Positions 37,733 to 46,454 of a stretch of 64,000 nucleotides of DNA are shown here, in pieces (within the stretch, counting starts at the first letter, position 1; every line of letters begins with the position of its first letter). The stretch is from the NCBI GenBank assembly GCA_964406945.1, contig CAYOTO010000014.1, positions 1 to 64,000 of the forward strand, written 5' to 3'. This DNA is from UBA2266 sp964406945 (GTDB lineage Bacteria; Planctomycetota; Phycisphaerae; Sedimentisphaerales; Anaerobacaceae). Under the pieces are notes generated by a model. The model had not been told where the DNA came from, searched no databases, and saw nothing but the letters and a program-made list of their open reading frames with translations. Made by a program: the position numbers and the translations under genes.

Positions 37733-39400
37733 CTATTCTTGGCGGGCGCCCGACTCTTCCAGTGCGCCGAAGTAGTCCTTGACGGCTTTTTCGTATTTAC
37801 GCGGAATCTGATTATTGCTTATGGCCTCGGCGGCGCGGTCTCTGCCGGAGGTAACCACTTCGGAGAAATCGCGTCTGGCCTCGCCCTTTATCTGCGTATC
37901 CTTGAAATACCAGCTTGCAATCGCCGGACCATCCTTAGGATCGGTCTTGACAACCGTTTTGCTGGTGTATGTTTCGCCGTCGGAGTCGGAATCACGCGGT
38001 CCATAGCCCCTGCCCGGGCCTCCGCTTCCCCTACCGTAGCGGTTGGACATTCCCTCGCTGAATTCGCTCTGTCCGCCCAATCCCTCGCACATTCCTTCAC
38101 CCAGACCCGCCACGGCCCGCGATATTTCCGCCAGCGAAGCCTCCATGGCCGCAAGCTGCTGCTCCATAGCCTCCAATTCGTTCAACTGCTCCAGCATTTC
38201 GCCCAGTTCCGAAGCGGAAATCGAGCCGCCGCTGCAGCTTCCGGCCAGCGCCTGCGCCATGGCCGAGCACTTACCGCCGGCGCTCTTGCACGCGGACGCC
38301 TTCTGCATCAGCTTCTCAATAGTCTCGTTATCCAGGCCGCGTTTCTTTAAAGCCTGCCTCAACTGATCGGGGCTTAATTTCGCCAGTTCCTTATCCAGGC
38401 CCTGCTTTTGAAGTTCATCCTCGAGCTGAGATTTCTTATCCGCAAGTTCCTGCAGTTCTTTGGCCAGTTTCGCCAGTTGTTCGGCGGTGCTCTTCTCATC
38501 CGCCGGGTCCATCTTTCCCTCGGCCAACTTCTTCTGAAGTTCCGCCACCAGATCGCGAGCCTTGGAGAAATCGCCTTTGGCAAGTGCGTTTCGCAACTGC
38601 TGGGAGAAGCTGTCCTTCGAGCCTTTCAACTGCTTGAACATCTGCTGCAGCATGTTCATTGAGCCAAGATCAGTTGTCTTCTGCATGTTCTTGATCTCAT
38701 CCGAAAGCTCTCCCAGCTTGCGGATGGCCTGTCGTTTGATATCCTGCGGCCTAATGCCCTCCGGCATCCGGGCCAGGTTGGCGAGCTTGTCGGCAACATT
38801 CGGGTCGTTAAGCTCGCTCACCGCCGATTCCACGCTGCTGGTGGCTTTTGCGACCTCCTCGGTTACCTGCTTTTTCTGCTGCTCCTGCGTCTGCTGTTGA
38901 TGCTGCTTCTTGAGCATACCCAGAAGGTCCTTCTGAGGCATAAACAGGGCCAGAGCGAACGCCACGGTCCACATCGCGGCCATATAAGGAAGCTGTTTAG
39001 GCGCTCTAAAGGGAAATTTCCTCCGCAGATCGACGTCTTTGGCTCTTTTTCTCGCTTCGGCCCGGGCGGCCACCGCAAACGGATCCTGCGACTGAGCCAA
39101 AGCGATTGAAGTGCTGAATCGCTCTTTCAGCTTCAGTTCCCGGTCTATCATCAGAGCCGCCTGCATCCTGTCAGGCAGATTAAACAACCAGGGGATAAGC
39201 ACAACCACCGCAACAACGCCCCAGAAACCCCACAGAGTCCATTTGGAGACGATTGAGACAGCAAGGAGCTTCTCGGCCATGATGCCCAGAACGGCAACAA
39301 CCGCGGCAAACGTCAGAACCAGCACCAAACGTGAAATAAGGCGATTGAGGCTCTCGCGCCGTGCGACGAAGCGAAGTTTACGTTCGAATCCCGCGGCCAT
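37733..39400 (-). CDS. coiled-coil membrane protein, DUF4175-like, first gene of the operon
   Basis: 555 residues from the ATG at 39400, which has GGAGA seven bases upstream. A longer frame to 39469 would begin inside the predicted leader. Two membrane helices (~residues 20-45 and 53-75) and a third near 140-160 (YMAAMWTVAFALALFM) are followed by a long charged helical region (~170-420) rich in Gln, Lys, Glu and Leu, which should form coiled coils. A Cys/Gly/Ser-rich patch (KSAGGKCSAMAQALAGSCSG) and a Gly/Arg-rich hinge (~465-485) come next, then a compact C-terminal domain. Proteins of this shape commonly head planctomycete MoxR/VWA loci. The function is unknown; a scaffold role is plausible. 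Confidence 0.75.
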   Translation of the reverse strand: MAAGFERKLRFVARRESLNRLISRLVLVLTFAAVVAVLGIMAEKLLAVSIVSKWTLWGFWGVVAVVVLIPWLFNLPDRMQAALMIDRELKLKERFSTSIALAQSQDPFAVAARAEARKRAKDVDLRRKFPFRAPKQLPYMAAMWTVAFALALFMPQKDLLGMLKKQHQQQTQEQQKKQVTEEVAKATSSVESAVSELNDPNVADKLANLARMPEGIRPQDIKRQAIRKLGELSDEIKNMQKTTDLGSMNMLQQMFKQLKGSKDSFSQQLRNALAKGDFSKARDLVAELQKKLAEGKMDPADEKSTAEQLAKLAKELQELADKKSQLEDELQKQGLDKELAKLSPDQLRQALKKRGLDNETIEKLMQKASACKSAGGKCSAMAQALAGSCSGGSISASELGEMLEQLNELEAMEQQLAAMEASLAEISRAVAGLGEGMCEGLGGQSEFSEGMSNRYGRGSGGPGRGYGPRDSDSDGETYTSKTVVKTDPKDGPAIASWYFKDTQIKGEARRDFSEVVTSGRDRAAEAISNNQIPRKYEKAVKDYFGALEESGARQE

Positions 39401-39477
39401 AAGGATCTCTCCACAATAGCTGTTTCGTTGGATAAGACGCCGAAAACCCGTCAACCCGACTTCCGACATCGACCGGC

Positions 39478-39506
39478 ATTATATCAAAGATGTGTCCGGG
39501 CGTCAA
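39478..39506 (-). promoter_or_regulatory. strong sigma70-like promoter of the 13-gene operon
   Basis: On the minus strand: -35 TTGACG (39506-39501), 17-nt spacer, perfect -10 TATAAT (39483-39478). The predicted start near 39471 gives a leader of about 70 nt before the ATG at 39400. I saw no comparable promoter in the short gaps between the thirteen genes down to 17578, so this is probably the main promoter of the operon. Confidence 0.75.
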
Positions 39507-39608
39507 AACTTACCGTTTTGAAAAGACACCATATACGGAACTCTTACTGACCTGTTGCCCTGAAGTACGCACATCGGGTACAAATGTTTCAGGAAATACC
39601 CCCGAAAC

Positions 39609-39622
39609 GGCCTTTAAAGGCC
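39609..39622. repeat. 14-bp perfect palindrome
   Basis: GGCCTTTAAAGGCC lies in the 267-nt gap between the acyltransferase gene and the long operon, about 100 bp upstream of the operon's -35. A looser inverted repeat (CCTGAA ... TTCAGG, about 39563-39597) lies between the palindrome and the promoter. The palindrome could be an operator for the operon or the stem of a weak terminator for the acyltransferase gene. No T-run follows on either strand. Confidence 0.35.
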
Positions 39623-39667
39623 ACAAACTCCCTATATCGACCGATCCTGGATGACCCGGGCAGCCAC

Positions 39668-40903
39668 CTATTTTACCCAGATGCACATCGCAAGGTGCAC
39701 TGCAATAAGCCCGCACGCAGTAAGGACCATGGACCTCTTCATCATGAACTGGCTTACCGCATAGCTCAAAGCCAGCGCCATCACCGAAACAATGCTGAAT
39801 TTCGCCAGAGCCGGCATGTTCAACGGCAAGACCAGCCATTGAAGCATCACAACAATGACAAAATGGGCAAGATACACGTTATACGAGTTTGAGGCGAGGT
39901 TTCGGTTGAATCCGTTGCCGTGGTTCAGGTACCGGTATGCAAGCGAGGTGCATACAACCAGAGACGCAATACAGACGAGCATTCTCGATACGGACATTCC
40001 CAGCAGCGATGCCGTCGAAAGGCTGGTCGAACTCAGCAGGTCCTTGGCAAAGAAGAAGTATGTAATCAGCGCAAACAGGCAGATAAGCATCCATACCCCC
40101 GAACTTTGCGGCAGTCGCCCGTCGACAAACCATCTCTTGCGGTAGGCGTACGCCCCGAATGCGAAGTAACACGCATAGAGAGGCACTCGCGGAAGCTGAA
40201 TCTGGACCACGTCGCCCCACGTCACCCATGCCAGCGTGCTGAACTGCGAGACTCCGAAATACACGGCCGAGGTTAACAGCCAGACCACCGCCAGGGCGGC
40301 TAACGTGTTATTTCGCGTCGGCTTCTTCGTCAGCGTATTGCTTTCCGGTCCTGCCAGCACTGTTTTGAGCAAGTAGTAAACCGGGCACAGCAGTACGCAG
40401 AAGACCAGCAGCAGGCCGAGATACCAGTAAACATTGACCACCATATCGGGTGAAAGCCCCGGGATATGCACCTCCGTGGAATCTACGCTCTTAAGATAGC
40501 CGAGCCAGAAGTCTCTGTAAGGGCTCGACTCGCCGGAGATCCTCATCTTCTGTCGCAGATAGACCGGCCACGCACTTACAAGCGTTATTCCGAGCGTATA
40601 GGGAAGCCCCAGCCTCACGACCTTCTTTCTGAGGAACCCCAGGATTCCCGACCGCTCCAGCGACGAGAATGCAAAATAACCGCTGACGAAGAACAGCAGC
40701 GGCATCATGAAAATGTCGCAGATAAAGACAAAATAGAAGAGAATATCGGCCGAACGGGCATCCCTCACGAACCACCACGTGCACATTTTCATGTAACTAA
40801 GTGCACAATGGGCGACAACCGCCAGCAAAACGACAAAGCAGCGCAAATTGTCAAAAAAGAAAAGCCTTTCGGGGGCAAAGCTGTGATTTCCTGAAGCCGC
40901 CAT
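39668..40903 (-). CDS. acyltransferase-3 family membrane protein
   Basis: 411 residues. The ATG at 40903 lies ten bases after GGAG; an in-frame GTG at 40912 sits too close to that site. There are about ten membrane helices. The N-terminal motif of acyltransferase-3 proteins is present (RLFFFDNLRCFVVLLAVVAHCAL, with the family His), as is LLFFVSGYFAFSSLERSG and the basic RKKVVRLGLPYTLG. Members transfer acetyl or succinyl groups to sugars on the outer face of the membrane, as in glucan succinylation (MdoC-like) and O-antigen acetylation (OafA-like). It is a single-gene unit with its own promoter and is probably a cell-surface glycan modifier. The target is unknown. Confidence 0.85.
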   Translation of the reverse strand: MAASGNHSFAPERLFFFDNLRCFVVLLAVVAHCALSYMKMCTWWFVRDARSADILFYFVFICDIFMMPLLFFVSGYFAFSSLERSGILGFLRKKVVRLGLPYTLGITLVSAWPVYLRQKMRISGESSPYRDFWLGYLKSVDSTEVHIPGLSPDMVVNVYWYLGLLLVFCVLLCPVYYLLKTVLAGPESNTLTKKPTRNNTLAALAVVWLLTSAVYFGVSQFSTLAWVTWGDVVQIQLPRVPLYACYFAFGAYAYRKRWFVDGRLPQSSGVWMLICLFALITYFFFAKDLLSSTSLSTASLLGMSVSRMLVCIASLVVCTSLAYRYLNHGNGFNRNLASNSYNVYLAHFVIVVMLQWLVLPLNMPALAKFSIVSVMALALSYAVSQFMMKRSMVLTACGLIAVHLAMCIWVK

Positions 40904-40969
40904 GCTCGACACACTCCATGCACCATCAACGCGGCGTTTCGGCCCTGAAACACCGTAATCTCAGATGAC

Positions 40970-40998
40970 ATATTACCTGCGTCCCGCGCTGTTGGCAA
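40970..40998 (-). promoter_or_regulatory. sigma70-like promoter for the acyltransferase gene
   Basis: On the minus strand: -35 TTGCCA (40998-40993), 17-nt spacer, -10 TAATAT (40975-40970). The predicted leader is about 60 nt. The -10 departs from consensus at two positions. It is part of the 316-nt divergent gap 40904-41219, which also holds a gene fossil and the opposite promoter. Confidence 0.45.
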
Positions 40999-41024
40999 GA
41001 CTTAACCCGGGCAAGCGTGTCTAC

Positions 41025-41087
41025 GGGGAGGACTTTCTGACATCGTAAGCGCTCAAAAGCAGCGACTACTACGTTTTTTCGGCCACG
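41025..41087 (+). pseudogene. 63-nt fossil of the HEAT-repeat gene at 46455-48617
   Basis: This stretch aligns without gaps to 47103-47165 inside the HEAT gene. Translated in register it reads GEDFLTS*ALKSSDYYVFSAT against GEDGLLEKSLESNDYYVFSAA, with an in-frame TAA. A run of 22 bases (41063-41084 and 47141-47162) is identical. Outside the 63 nt the similarity fades. It is non-coding here, lying between two divergent genes. It is best read as the remnant of a decayed second copy of the HEAT gene, or as a scar of local recombination. Confidence 0.7.
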
Positions 41088-41134
41088 CTGATCATAATAG
41101 CAGTTTGCCCCAGCAAAAGCCAGATACTACCGGC

Positions 41135-41163
41135 TTGAGAAACGCAGCACGAATCTGTATGAT
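41135..41163 (+). promoter_or_regulatory. sigma70-like promoter for the HEAT/PD40 gene
   Basis: -35 TTGAGA (41135-41140), 17-nt spacer, -10 TATGAT (41158-41163). The predicted start near 41170 gives a leader of about 50 nt to the ATG at 41220. Confidence 0.55.
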
Positions 41164-41219
41164 TGATCCATTCCGGGCGACCGGCGAGCATTTATCCGCT
41201 GTAGAGTTTGGACTGGACA

Positions 41220-44200
41220 ATGAGAACAACTGAAAAGATGACGATTGCGTTTACGTTGCTGACCATTTCAGCCGCATTTGCGTGCCGTTCTCAGGCCGCG
41301 CAGGACCCCTGGCATACACAGGTCGCGGAGCATATTGCAAACCTCGAATCCGTAGAATCTTCTGTCAGGGCGTCCGCCGCGGAAGCTCTCGGCTACCTGC
41401 GGGCTTACGAATCAGCCGGTGAACTTGCGCGGACCCTGAAAGATCGAAATCCGGTCGTCAGGCGCGAGGCGGCTATGTCTCTGGGCTTTGTCGGATCAAG
41501 AAAACACGTCGAGCCGCTACTTGGAGCCCTTGCAGATCACGACTGGACGGTCCGTCAGGGGGCCTGGGTTGCGCTGACCAACATTACGGGCATGGAATTG
41601 CCCTTTGATGCGCTTGCGGCATATTCCGTCAGACAAAAGCAGGCACAAAGCTGGCGGAAGTGGTGGTCGCGGGCTTCTGAATCCGCCGTGCCCGATGAAA
41701 TCGCCCAAATGCTTCGGCAGGTCCGAAACGCAACGAATTTCGCCCTGGGTTGTGATGCAAGCGCCTCGACCACTTACAAAGGGCCCGCCGGTGTGCTGAC
41801 CGACGGAGATACGCACAATCTCTACTGGCAAACCAAAAACGTGCCCTTCCCCCAAAGCTGCACGCTCGATCTCGGTCGAATTCGCAGGGCCGGATGCATC
41901 GTTGTTCACCAGTACGGCCCGGGATTCTGCATGACCGATTATGAAATCGCCGTCAGCACCGACGGCGAATCTTATGAAACCGTCGGCCGCGGCAGGCGAG
42001 TATCCGATCCCAAACTGGTAGTTGCATTCGACCTTCGCCCGCTCCGCTATGTCCGAATCACATCTTTCGCATCGCAGAACAAAACATATCCGACGACATT
42101 CCGCGAAATCCAGGTACTGCCCGAGCCTCCGCGAGAAAGAGCCTCCGACTGGCAGATTGAACGGGCCCTGCGTGCTCTGGGCGCACTTGGCTCTGCGGAG
42201 CAGGTGGAAACAATAGCTGAAATCATCGTACCGTATAAGAGGAGAACCGCCGGGCCATATTCCGAGAAATGGCTGGTCCAGGCGGCTATTCGCAGTCTCG
42301 GGCGTCTCGGGGGCGTCGACGCGGCCAAGGTGCTTATCGAACTGCTCGACAACGGTCAACTGGCCCGGTACGCCGCGGACGCACTGGGAGACATCGGCAC
42401 AGCCGAAGTCTGCAAGGCCCTCATTGAGGCCTACCCGCAATATGCCAGGGATATTAACGGCAGAAGACCGCAAGAGGTTCCGCGAGACGACCGGCCGGGC
42501 CTGGACCCCTCCGACCGCATGTATGAAACACCCCACGCAATTATCGTCGCCCTCTCGCGGATTTCCGGTTCGCTCGACGAAGAAGGCCTGGGTATACTCA
42601 GGGAAATCGTACCGCTGCTGATGTCAAATCTGCCCAGCAACTTCGACGGTGCAATGCTTTACGAGCCCGAAGCGCACCAACTCCTGACAGCACACCTGCT
42701 GGAATGCGCCAACATGCGGCGGGCCGCCTGCACAGCCGCCTACGCGGCGTTGGGAATGGAACAACCGAATCAAGAGGTGGATCAACGCCTGCTGACTGTT
42801 GCCCGGTCCTATCTGGGGGATGTGCGAAACGCGGCCGTCTGGCTGCCCATCGTCTGCACGGACAATCAGGATATCCCTGTATTAATTGAATTGCTCGATC
42901 ACGAGGACGGCTGGGCCCGCATCAACGCCGCAAAAGCACTGATGTTCCTCGATGCAGATGAGGCTCTGGAGCCGATCCAGCGAATACTCGCCAATTCCAA
43001 ACGCGAGGCCGATTACGGTTACAACGGCGTCTGGCACTTCGACAATGCAGCTAAAGCCGGGCAGAGCGAATACAACGACCCGCCTCCGCGCTGGCGTGAG
43101 GGGTTTGTCCGGGCCCTGGGGCGACTCGGCTCCGACTCACAGGTTTCGCTGCTTATAGAACTGCTTAACGACAAGAAGAACGCCCTGGAAATTCAATATG
43201 CCGCGGCGGCAGCTCTCAATGAAATCGGCAGCAACCGGGCAATAGCGGAGTTGAAGAAAGCCGAAGCCGCTCATCCCTTCCACAGTATCCGCCTTTACGC
43301 CCGCGAAGCTCTGTGGAAAAGAGGCGATCTTCCTCGCAGGCAAAAGAGAATATCCGCGCCGGAGCCACCTGAGCCGGCGAAACATTATCCGGTTTTTCCG
43401 CCGGCGGTCGTCTTCATCAAAGGCGACAACAATATGCCGAATGACTTCCAGATCGACATCTGGCGAACGACCTACTCCACCACAGACTCGGGGCCGACGT
43501 ATAGAATCGGCGACAACCTTCATATACTCGAACCGGCCCGGCCGGACGGCAGGGTAAGGCAGTTGACTCGCTTCGACGAAGGCTTCGTGGCCGATTGCGA
43601 AGTTTCCTGGGACGGCAAAAGGATAATATTCGCACATCGCGACGGCCAGAAAGACCCCTGGTGGCACATTTTTGAAATAAACGCTGACGGAACGGGCTTG
43701 AGGCAACTGACCGAAGGCCCCTATCACGATGTTCAACCAGCCTATCTGCCCGACGGTAGAATCATATTCTCATCCAGCAGAATCGGCATACGCGATGAAT
43801 ATCACGGCTATTACGCCACCGGTCTTACGGTCATGAACCCCGACGGCAGCGACATACACTGTATCGGATTCAATCTCGGCAGAGATAACGAACCGTCGGT
43901 CACACCAGACGGCAGAATCGTTTTCAGCCGGCTCGAACTGTTCTACTCACGCCTGAAAACAGAATTGACCGTTCAAGCGGTCTTCCCGGACGGCACCAAG
44001 AATGTTACGCTGTACGGACCGGAGCGGCGGGCCTTCTGGCGGCGGGCAACAATCGATTCCGGCGAGAAATGGTGGGGGGAGGTGCCGCCCCGCCACAGGG
44101 TGCTGAGGACAACGCAGCCCCAGTACTATGACCAAGGACGGTTGATCTGCTCGACTACGGGCGGAGCGACTATCGTCGGTCCCGGCAGATATGAAGAAAC

Positions 44201-44990
44201 CGTACTGCCGCGACAGAATAACCGCTCGGTAACGTCGCCGTTTCCGCTTCGCGACGGCCGGGTTCTGTGCGCTTCGACCATCCGAACATTCGAACAAAAG
44301 GACGTCGATCTCGGTCTGTATGTAATGGACGGAGGCACCGGCGAACTCTCATTGCTTTACAACGACCCAGAAACGGCTGAATTCGAACCGCGGCCGGTCA
44401 TGCCCCGTCCAATCCCGGAGCAACGGGCCCATGGGACTCTGAGCCGAACCAACGCATTTACCGCCACTTTTACATGCAAAAACGCATTTAACACGCAGGA
44501 AAGTCGTGTAGCACGGCGAGGCAAGCTGGTAAGAGTCGTCGAGGGTCTGCCCGCGATATCGAGGCACCACTCGCACCTGAGCCCCAGGGGCGAAGCGTGG
44601 AAGAACCATGCGGGTACGCAGGCTAGAATACTGGGTACGACTCCGCTGGCCGCCGACGGTTCATTCTCGATCGAGACTCCTGCCGACCGCCTTTTGCATC
44701 TGCAGATACTCGACAGCGACCGGCGCGTGGTTGGCAACCAGTTGATCTGGATGTACGGTCGACCGGGGGAAAAACGCAGTTGCGCCGGCTGCCATGAGAA
44801 ACCGGATACAACCGGCCGCACGCTGGCAGGGGGATTCCCGCAAGCGGCCAAACTGCCGCCGGTCAAATGCCTGCCTACGGGCGGAGAATTCAGCTATCGG
44901 GCGAAATTCTGGAACAAGGGAACCCTGACCGACGAGGGCGAAGAGCGCACCCGAACCGCCCGGGCGGTAAGTCTGATAGGCCGCCAGTAG
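41220..44990 (+). CDS. exported HEAT / discoidin / PD40 protein with one CxxCH (HzsA-related)
   Basis: 1256 residues. The ATG at 41220 has only a weak GGACTGGA upstream, and an ATG at 41238 is an alternative. Signal peptide (IAFTLLTISAAFACRSQAA). HEAT repeats (~40-135) are interrupted by an F5/8-type discoidin domain (~170-297, FPQSCTLDLGRIRRAGCIVVHQ), followed by more HEAT repeats (~320-710). A PD40/TolB-like propeller follows (~740-1060, SWDGKRIIFAHRDG, LPDGRIIFSSSRIG, TPDGRIVFSRLE). The last part resembles the domain near the heme site of hydrazine synthase alpha (~1090-1190) and ends in CAGCH (Cys1188-His1192), a c-type heme motif. Only one CxxCH is present, and the second one found in the related gene at 54228 is missing. 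The function is unknown; an electron-transfer-linked surface enzyme is plausible. Confidence 0.78.
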   Translation: MRTTEKMTIAFTLLTISAAFACRSQAAQDPWHTQVAEHIANLESVESSVRASAAEALGYLRAYESAGELARTLKDRNPVVRREAAMSLGFVGSRKHVEPLLGALADHDWTVRQGAWVALTNITGMELPFDALAAYSVRQKQAQSWRKWWSRASESAVPDEIAQMLRQVRNATNFALGCDASASTTYKGPAGVLTDGDTHNLYWQTKNVPFPQSCTLDLGRIRRAGCIVVHQYGPGFCMTDYEIAVSTDGESYETVGRGRRVSDPKLVVAFDLRPLRYVRITSFASQNKTYPTTFREIQVLPEPPRERASDWQIERALRALGALGSAEQVETIAEIIVPYKRRTAGPYSEKWLVQAAIRSLGRLGGVDAAKVLIELLDNGQLARYAADALGDIGTAEVCKALIEAYPQYARDINGRRPQEVPRDDRPGLDPSDRMYETPHAIIVALSRISGSLDEEGLGILREIVPLLMSNLPSNFDGAMLYEPEAHQLLTAHLLECANMRRAACTAAYAALGMEQPNQEVDQRLLTVARSYLGDVRNAAVWLPIVCTDNQDIPVLIELLDHEDGWARINAAKALMFLDADEALEPIQRILANSKREADYGYNGVWHFDNAAKAGQSEYNDPPPRWREGFVRALGRLGSDSQVSLLIELLNDKKNALEIQYAAAAALNEIGSNRAIAELKKAEAAHPFHSIRLYAREALWKRGDLPRRQKRISAPEPPEPAKHYPVFPPAVVFIKGDNNMPNDFQIDIWRTTYSTTDSGPTYRIGDNLHILEPARPDGRVRQLTRFDEGFVADCEVSWDGKRIIFAHRDGQKDPWWHIFEINADGTGLRQLTEGPYHDVQPAYLPDGRIIFSSSRIGIRDEYHGYYATGLTVMNPDGSDIHCIGFNLGRDNEPSVTPDGRIVFSRLELFYSRLKTELTVQAVFPDGTKNVTLYGPERRAFWRRATIDSGEKWWGEVPPRHRVLRTTQPQYYDQGRLICSTTGGATIVGPGRYEETVLPRQNNRSVTSPFPLRDGRVLCASTIRTFEQKDVDLGLYVMDGGTGELSLLYNDPETAEFEPRPVMPRPIPEQRAHGTLSRTNAFTATFTCKNAFNTQESRVARRGKLVRVVEGLPAISRHHSHLSPRGEAWKNHAGTQARILGTTPLAADGSFSIETPADRLLHLQILDSDRRVVGNQLIWMYGRPGEKRSCAGCHEKPDTTGRTLAGGFPQAAKLPPVKCLPTGGEFSYRAKFWNKGTLTDEGEERTRTARAVSLIGRQ

Positions 44991-45013
44991 TTTTCCAGCG
45001 ACCGATAACGCCA

Positions 45014-45042
45014 TTGGCGCTGCGTGAGAGAAAAGGTACAAT
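45014..45042 (+). promoter_or_regulatory. sigma70-like promoter for the Gfo-HEAT gene pair
   Basis: -35 TTGGCG (45014-45019, the same hexamer as at 1580), 17-nt spacer, -10 TACAAT (45037-45042). The predicted start near 45049 coincides with the base of a GC-rich hairpin, giving a leader of about 70 nt. Confidence 0.6.
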
Positions 45043-45048
45043 TTCAGG

Positions 45049-45079
45049 GCCGCAATCCGGGCCGGACCCGGGTCGCGGC
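45049..45079 (+). promoter_or_regulatory. GC-rich hairpin at the predicted mRNA 5' end
   Basis: The outer stem GCCGC (45049-45053) pairs with GCGGC (45075-45079). The inner stem CCGGG (45057-45061) pairs with CCCGG (45067-45071). It starts at the +1 predicted from the promoter at 45014-45042. No T-run follows, so termination of the upstream gene is unlikely. It may be a 5' stabilising stem, like the one at 17463-17482. Confidence 0.4.
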
Positions 45080-45120
45080 TTGTGATAGATAAAACTGGCC
45101 ATAATTATCAGGAGGCTGCC

Positions 45121-46422
45121 ATGTCAAAGAATAGTCTTAAAATTACACGGCGCGGGTTCGTCAAGGGCGCAACCGCTCTTGCGGCGGCGCCTTACTATGT
45201 TCCGGCCGCAGCGCTGGGCCGGGGCGGAAAAGTCGCCCCGAGCGAACGCATAATCCTGGGCGGCATAGGCGTGGGCCGGCGCGGCACACACGATCTGAAG
45301 TGGATGCTGCCCGAACCGGATGTGCAGTTCGTAGCGGTCTGCGACGCACAGAAAAAGCGGGCCGAGGCCGTAAAAAAGGTCGTCGACACCCGCTACGGCA
45401 ACAACGACTGCAAGATTTACCATAACACGCCCGAATATCTCGCCCAGAGAACCGATATCGACGCGATGCTGATCACTACCGGTGACAGGTGGCATGCGCT
45501 GATGTCTATCATGGCGATGCGGGCCGGTAAAGACGTCTACTCTGAGAAGCCCTCGTCGATGACGGTGGCCGAGGGCCGGGCCGTGGTCGAGACCGCAAAA
45601 CGCTACAGGCGCGTCTACCAGACGGGCACTCAGCGTCTGAGCGAAGGCAATTTCATTTTCTGCAACGAAATGCTCCGCCTGGGCAGACTTGGGAAAGTCC
45701 ACACGGTCCGGGCGCATATCGCACCGTGGGATGCGGCCGAGATGAGGCATGACTGGCTTGCCGCTCAACCGCAGCCGCCCAAGGAAGAAGTTGACTGGGA
45801 CGCATGGCTGGGGCCGTGCCCCTGGAGACCGTACAACGCCGAATACTGCAGAGGCGGCTGGAGAGGGCATTACGACTTCCACACAAGCTGCATCGGCGAA
45901 TGGGGCGCGCACACGTTCGCACAATGTCAGGTCGCTATCGGCGCCGACGACTCGGCGGCGGTCGAATACGGCTATGTGAATAACGACAGCGGCGACGGCA
46001 TGGTTACAAAGTTCGCCAACGGTATCGAGATGGTGCTGCAGCGCCAGGGCTGGCGCGGCTCCTGCGGCGTCCGCTACGAAGGAACAGAGGGCTGGTGTGC
46101 GGCGGCCGACGGTTACTCCAAACCGGACGTTTCGAATCCGGCCATGCTCGACGATTTCAAAAAGATCGTCGGCGACTATATGGCGCGGACCCAGCGTCCG
46201 GTTAGCCATGTTCGCAACTGGCTGGACTGCGTAAAATCGCGGCAGCAGACCGTTGCGAATCCGGAAGTGATGCACTATTCCATGTCAACCGTCCACGCAG
46301 CCAATATCTGTATGTGGCTCAAGCGCGACGTGAAATATGATCCGGTAAAGGAGGAGTTCGTTAACGATGATGAGGCCAACCGCCTCCTGAGTCGTGCAAT
46401 GCGTGAGCCGTGGATAATCTGA
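45121..46422 (+). CDS. Tat-exported Gfo/Idh/MocA-family oxidoreductase
   Basis: 433 residues from the ATG at 45121 behind a strong AGGAGG. The Tat signal is TRRGFVKGATALAAAPYYVP. The Rossmann motif is GGIGVGRRGTH and the catalytic lysine is kept in DVYSEKPSSMTVAEG. The exported-subfamily motifs DWDAWLGPCPWRPYN, CIGEWGAHTFAQCQ and NWLDCVKSRQQTVANPE are all present. Its partner gene, a HEAT-repeat protein, follows 32 nt later. Promoter and terminator bracket the two, so they form one transcript. The substrate is unknown; the exported members are thought to act on sugars or cyclitols released from polysaccharides. Confidence 0.9.
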   Translation: MSKNSLKITRRGFVKGATALAAAPYYVPAAALGRGGKVAPSERIILGGIGVGRRGTHDLKWMLPEPDVQFVAVCDAQKKRAEAVKKVVDTRYGNNDCKIYHNTPEYLAQRTDIDAMLITTGDRWHALMSIMAMRAGKDVYSEKPSSMTVAEGRAVVETAKRYRRVYQTGTQRLSEGNFIFCNEMLRLGRLGKVHTVRAHIAPWDAAEMRHDWLAAQPQPPKEEVDWDAWLGPCPWRPYNAEYCRGGWRGHYDFHTSCIGEWGAHTFAQCQVAIGADDSAAVEYGYVNNDSGDGMVTKFANGIEMVLQRQGWRGSCGVRYEGTEGWCAAADGYSKPDVSNPAMLDDFKKIVGDYMARTQRPVSHVRNWLDCVKSRQQTVANPEVMHYSMSTVHAANICMWLKRDVKYDPVKEEFVNDDEANRLLSRAMREPWII

Positions 46423-46454
46423 AGATCAACCCTAACGTGGAAGGAAATACAGCC

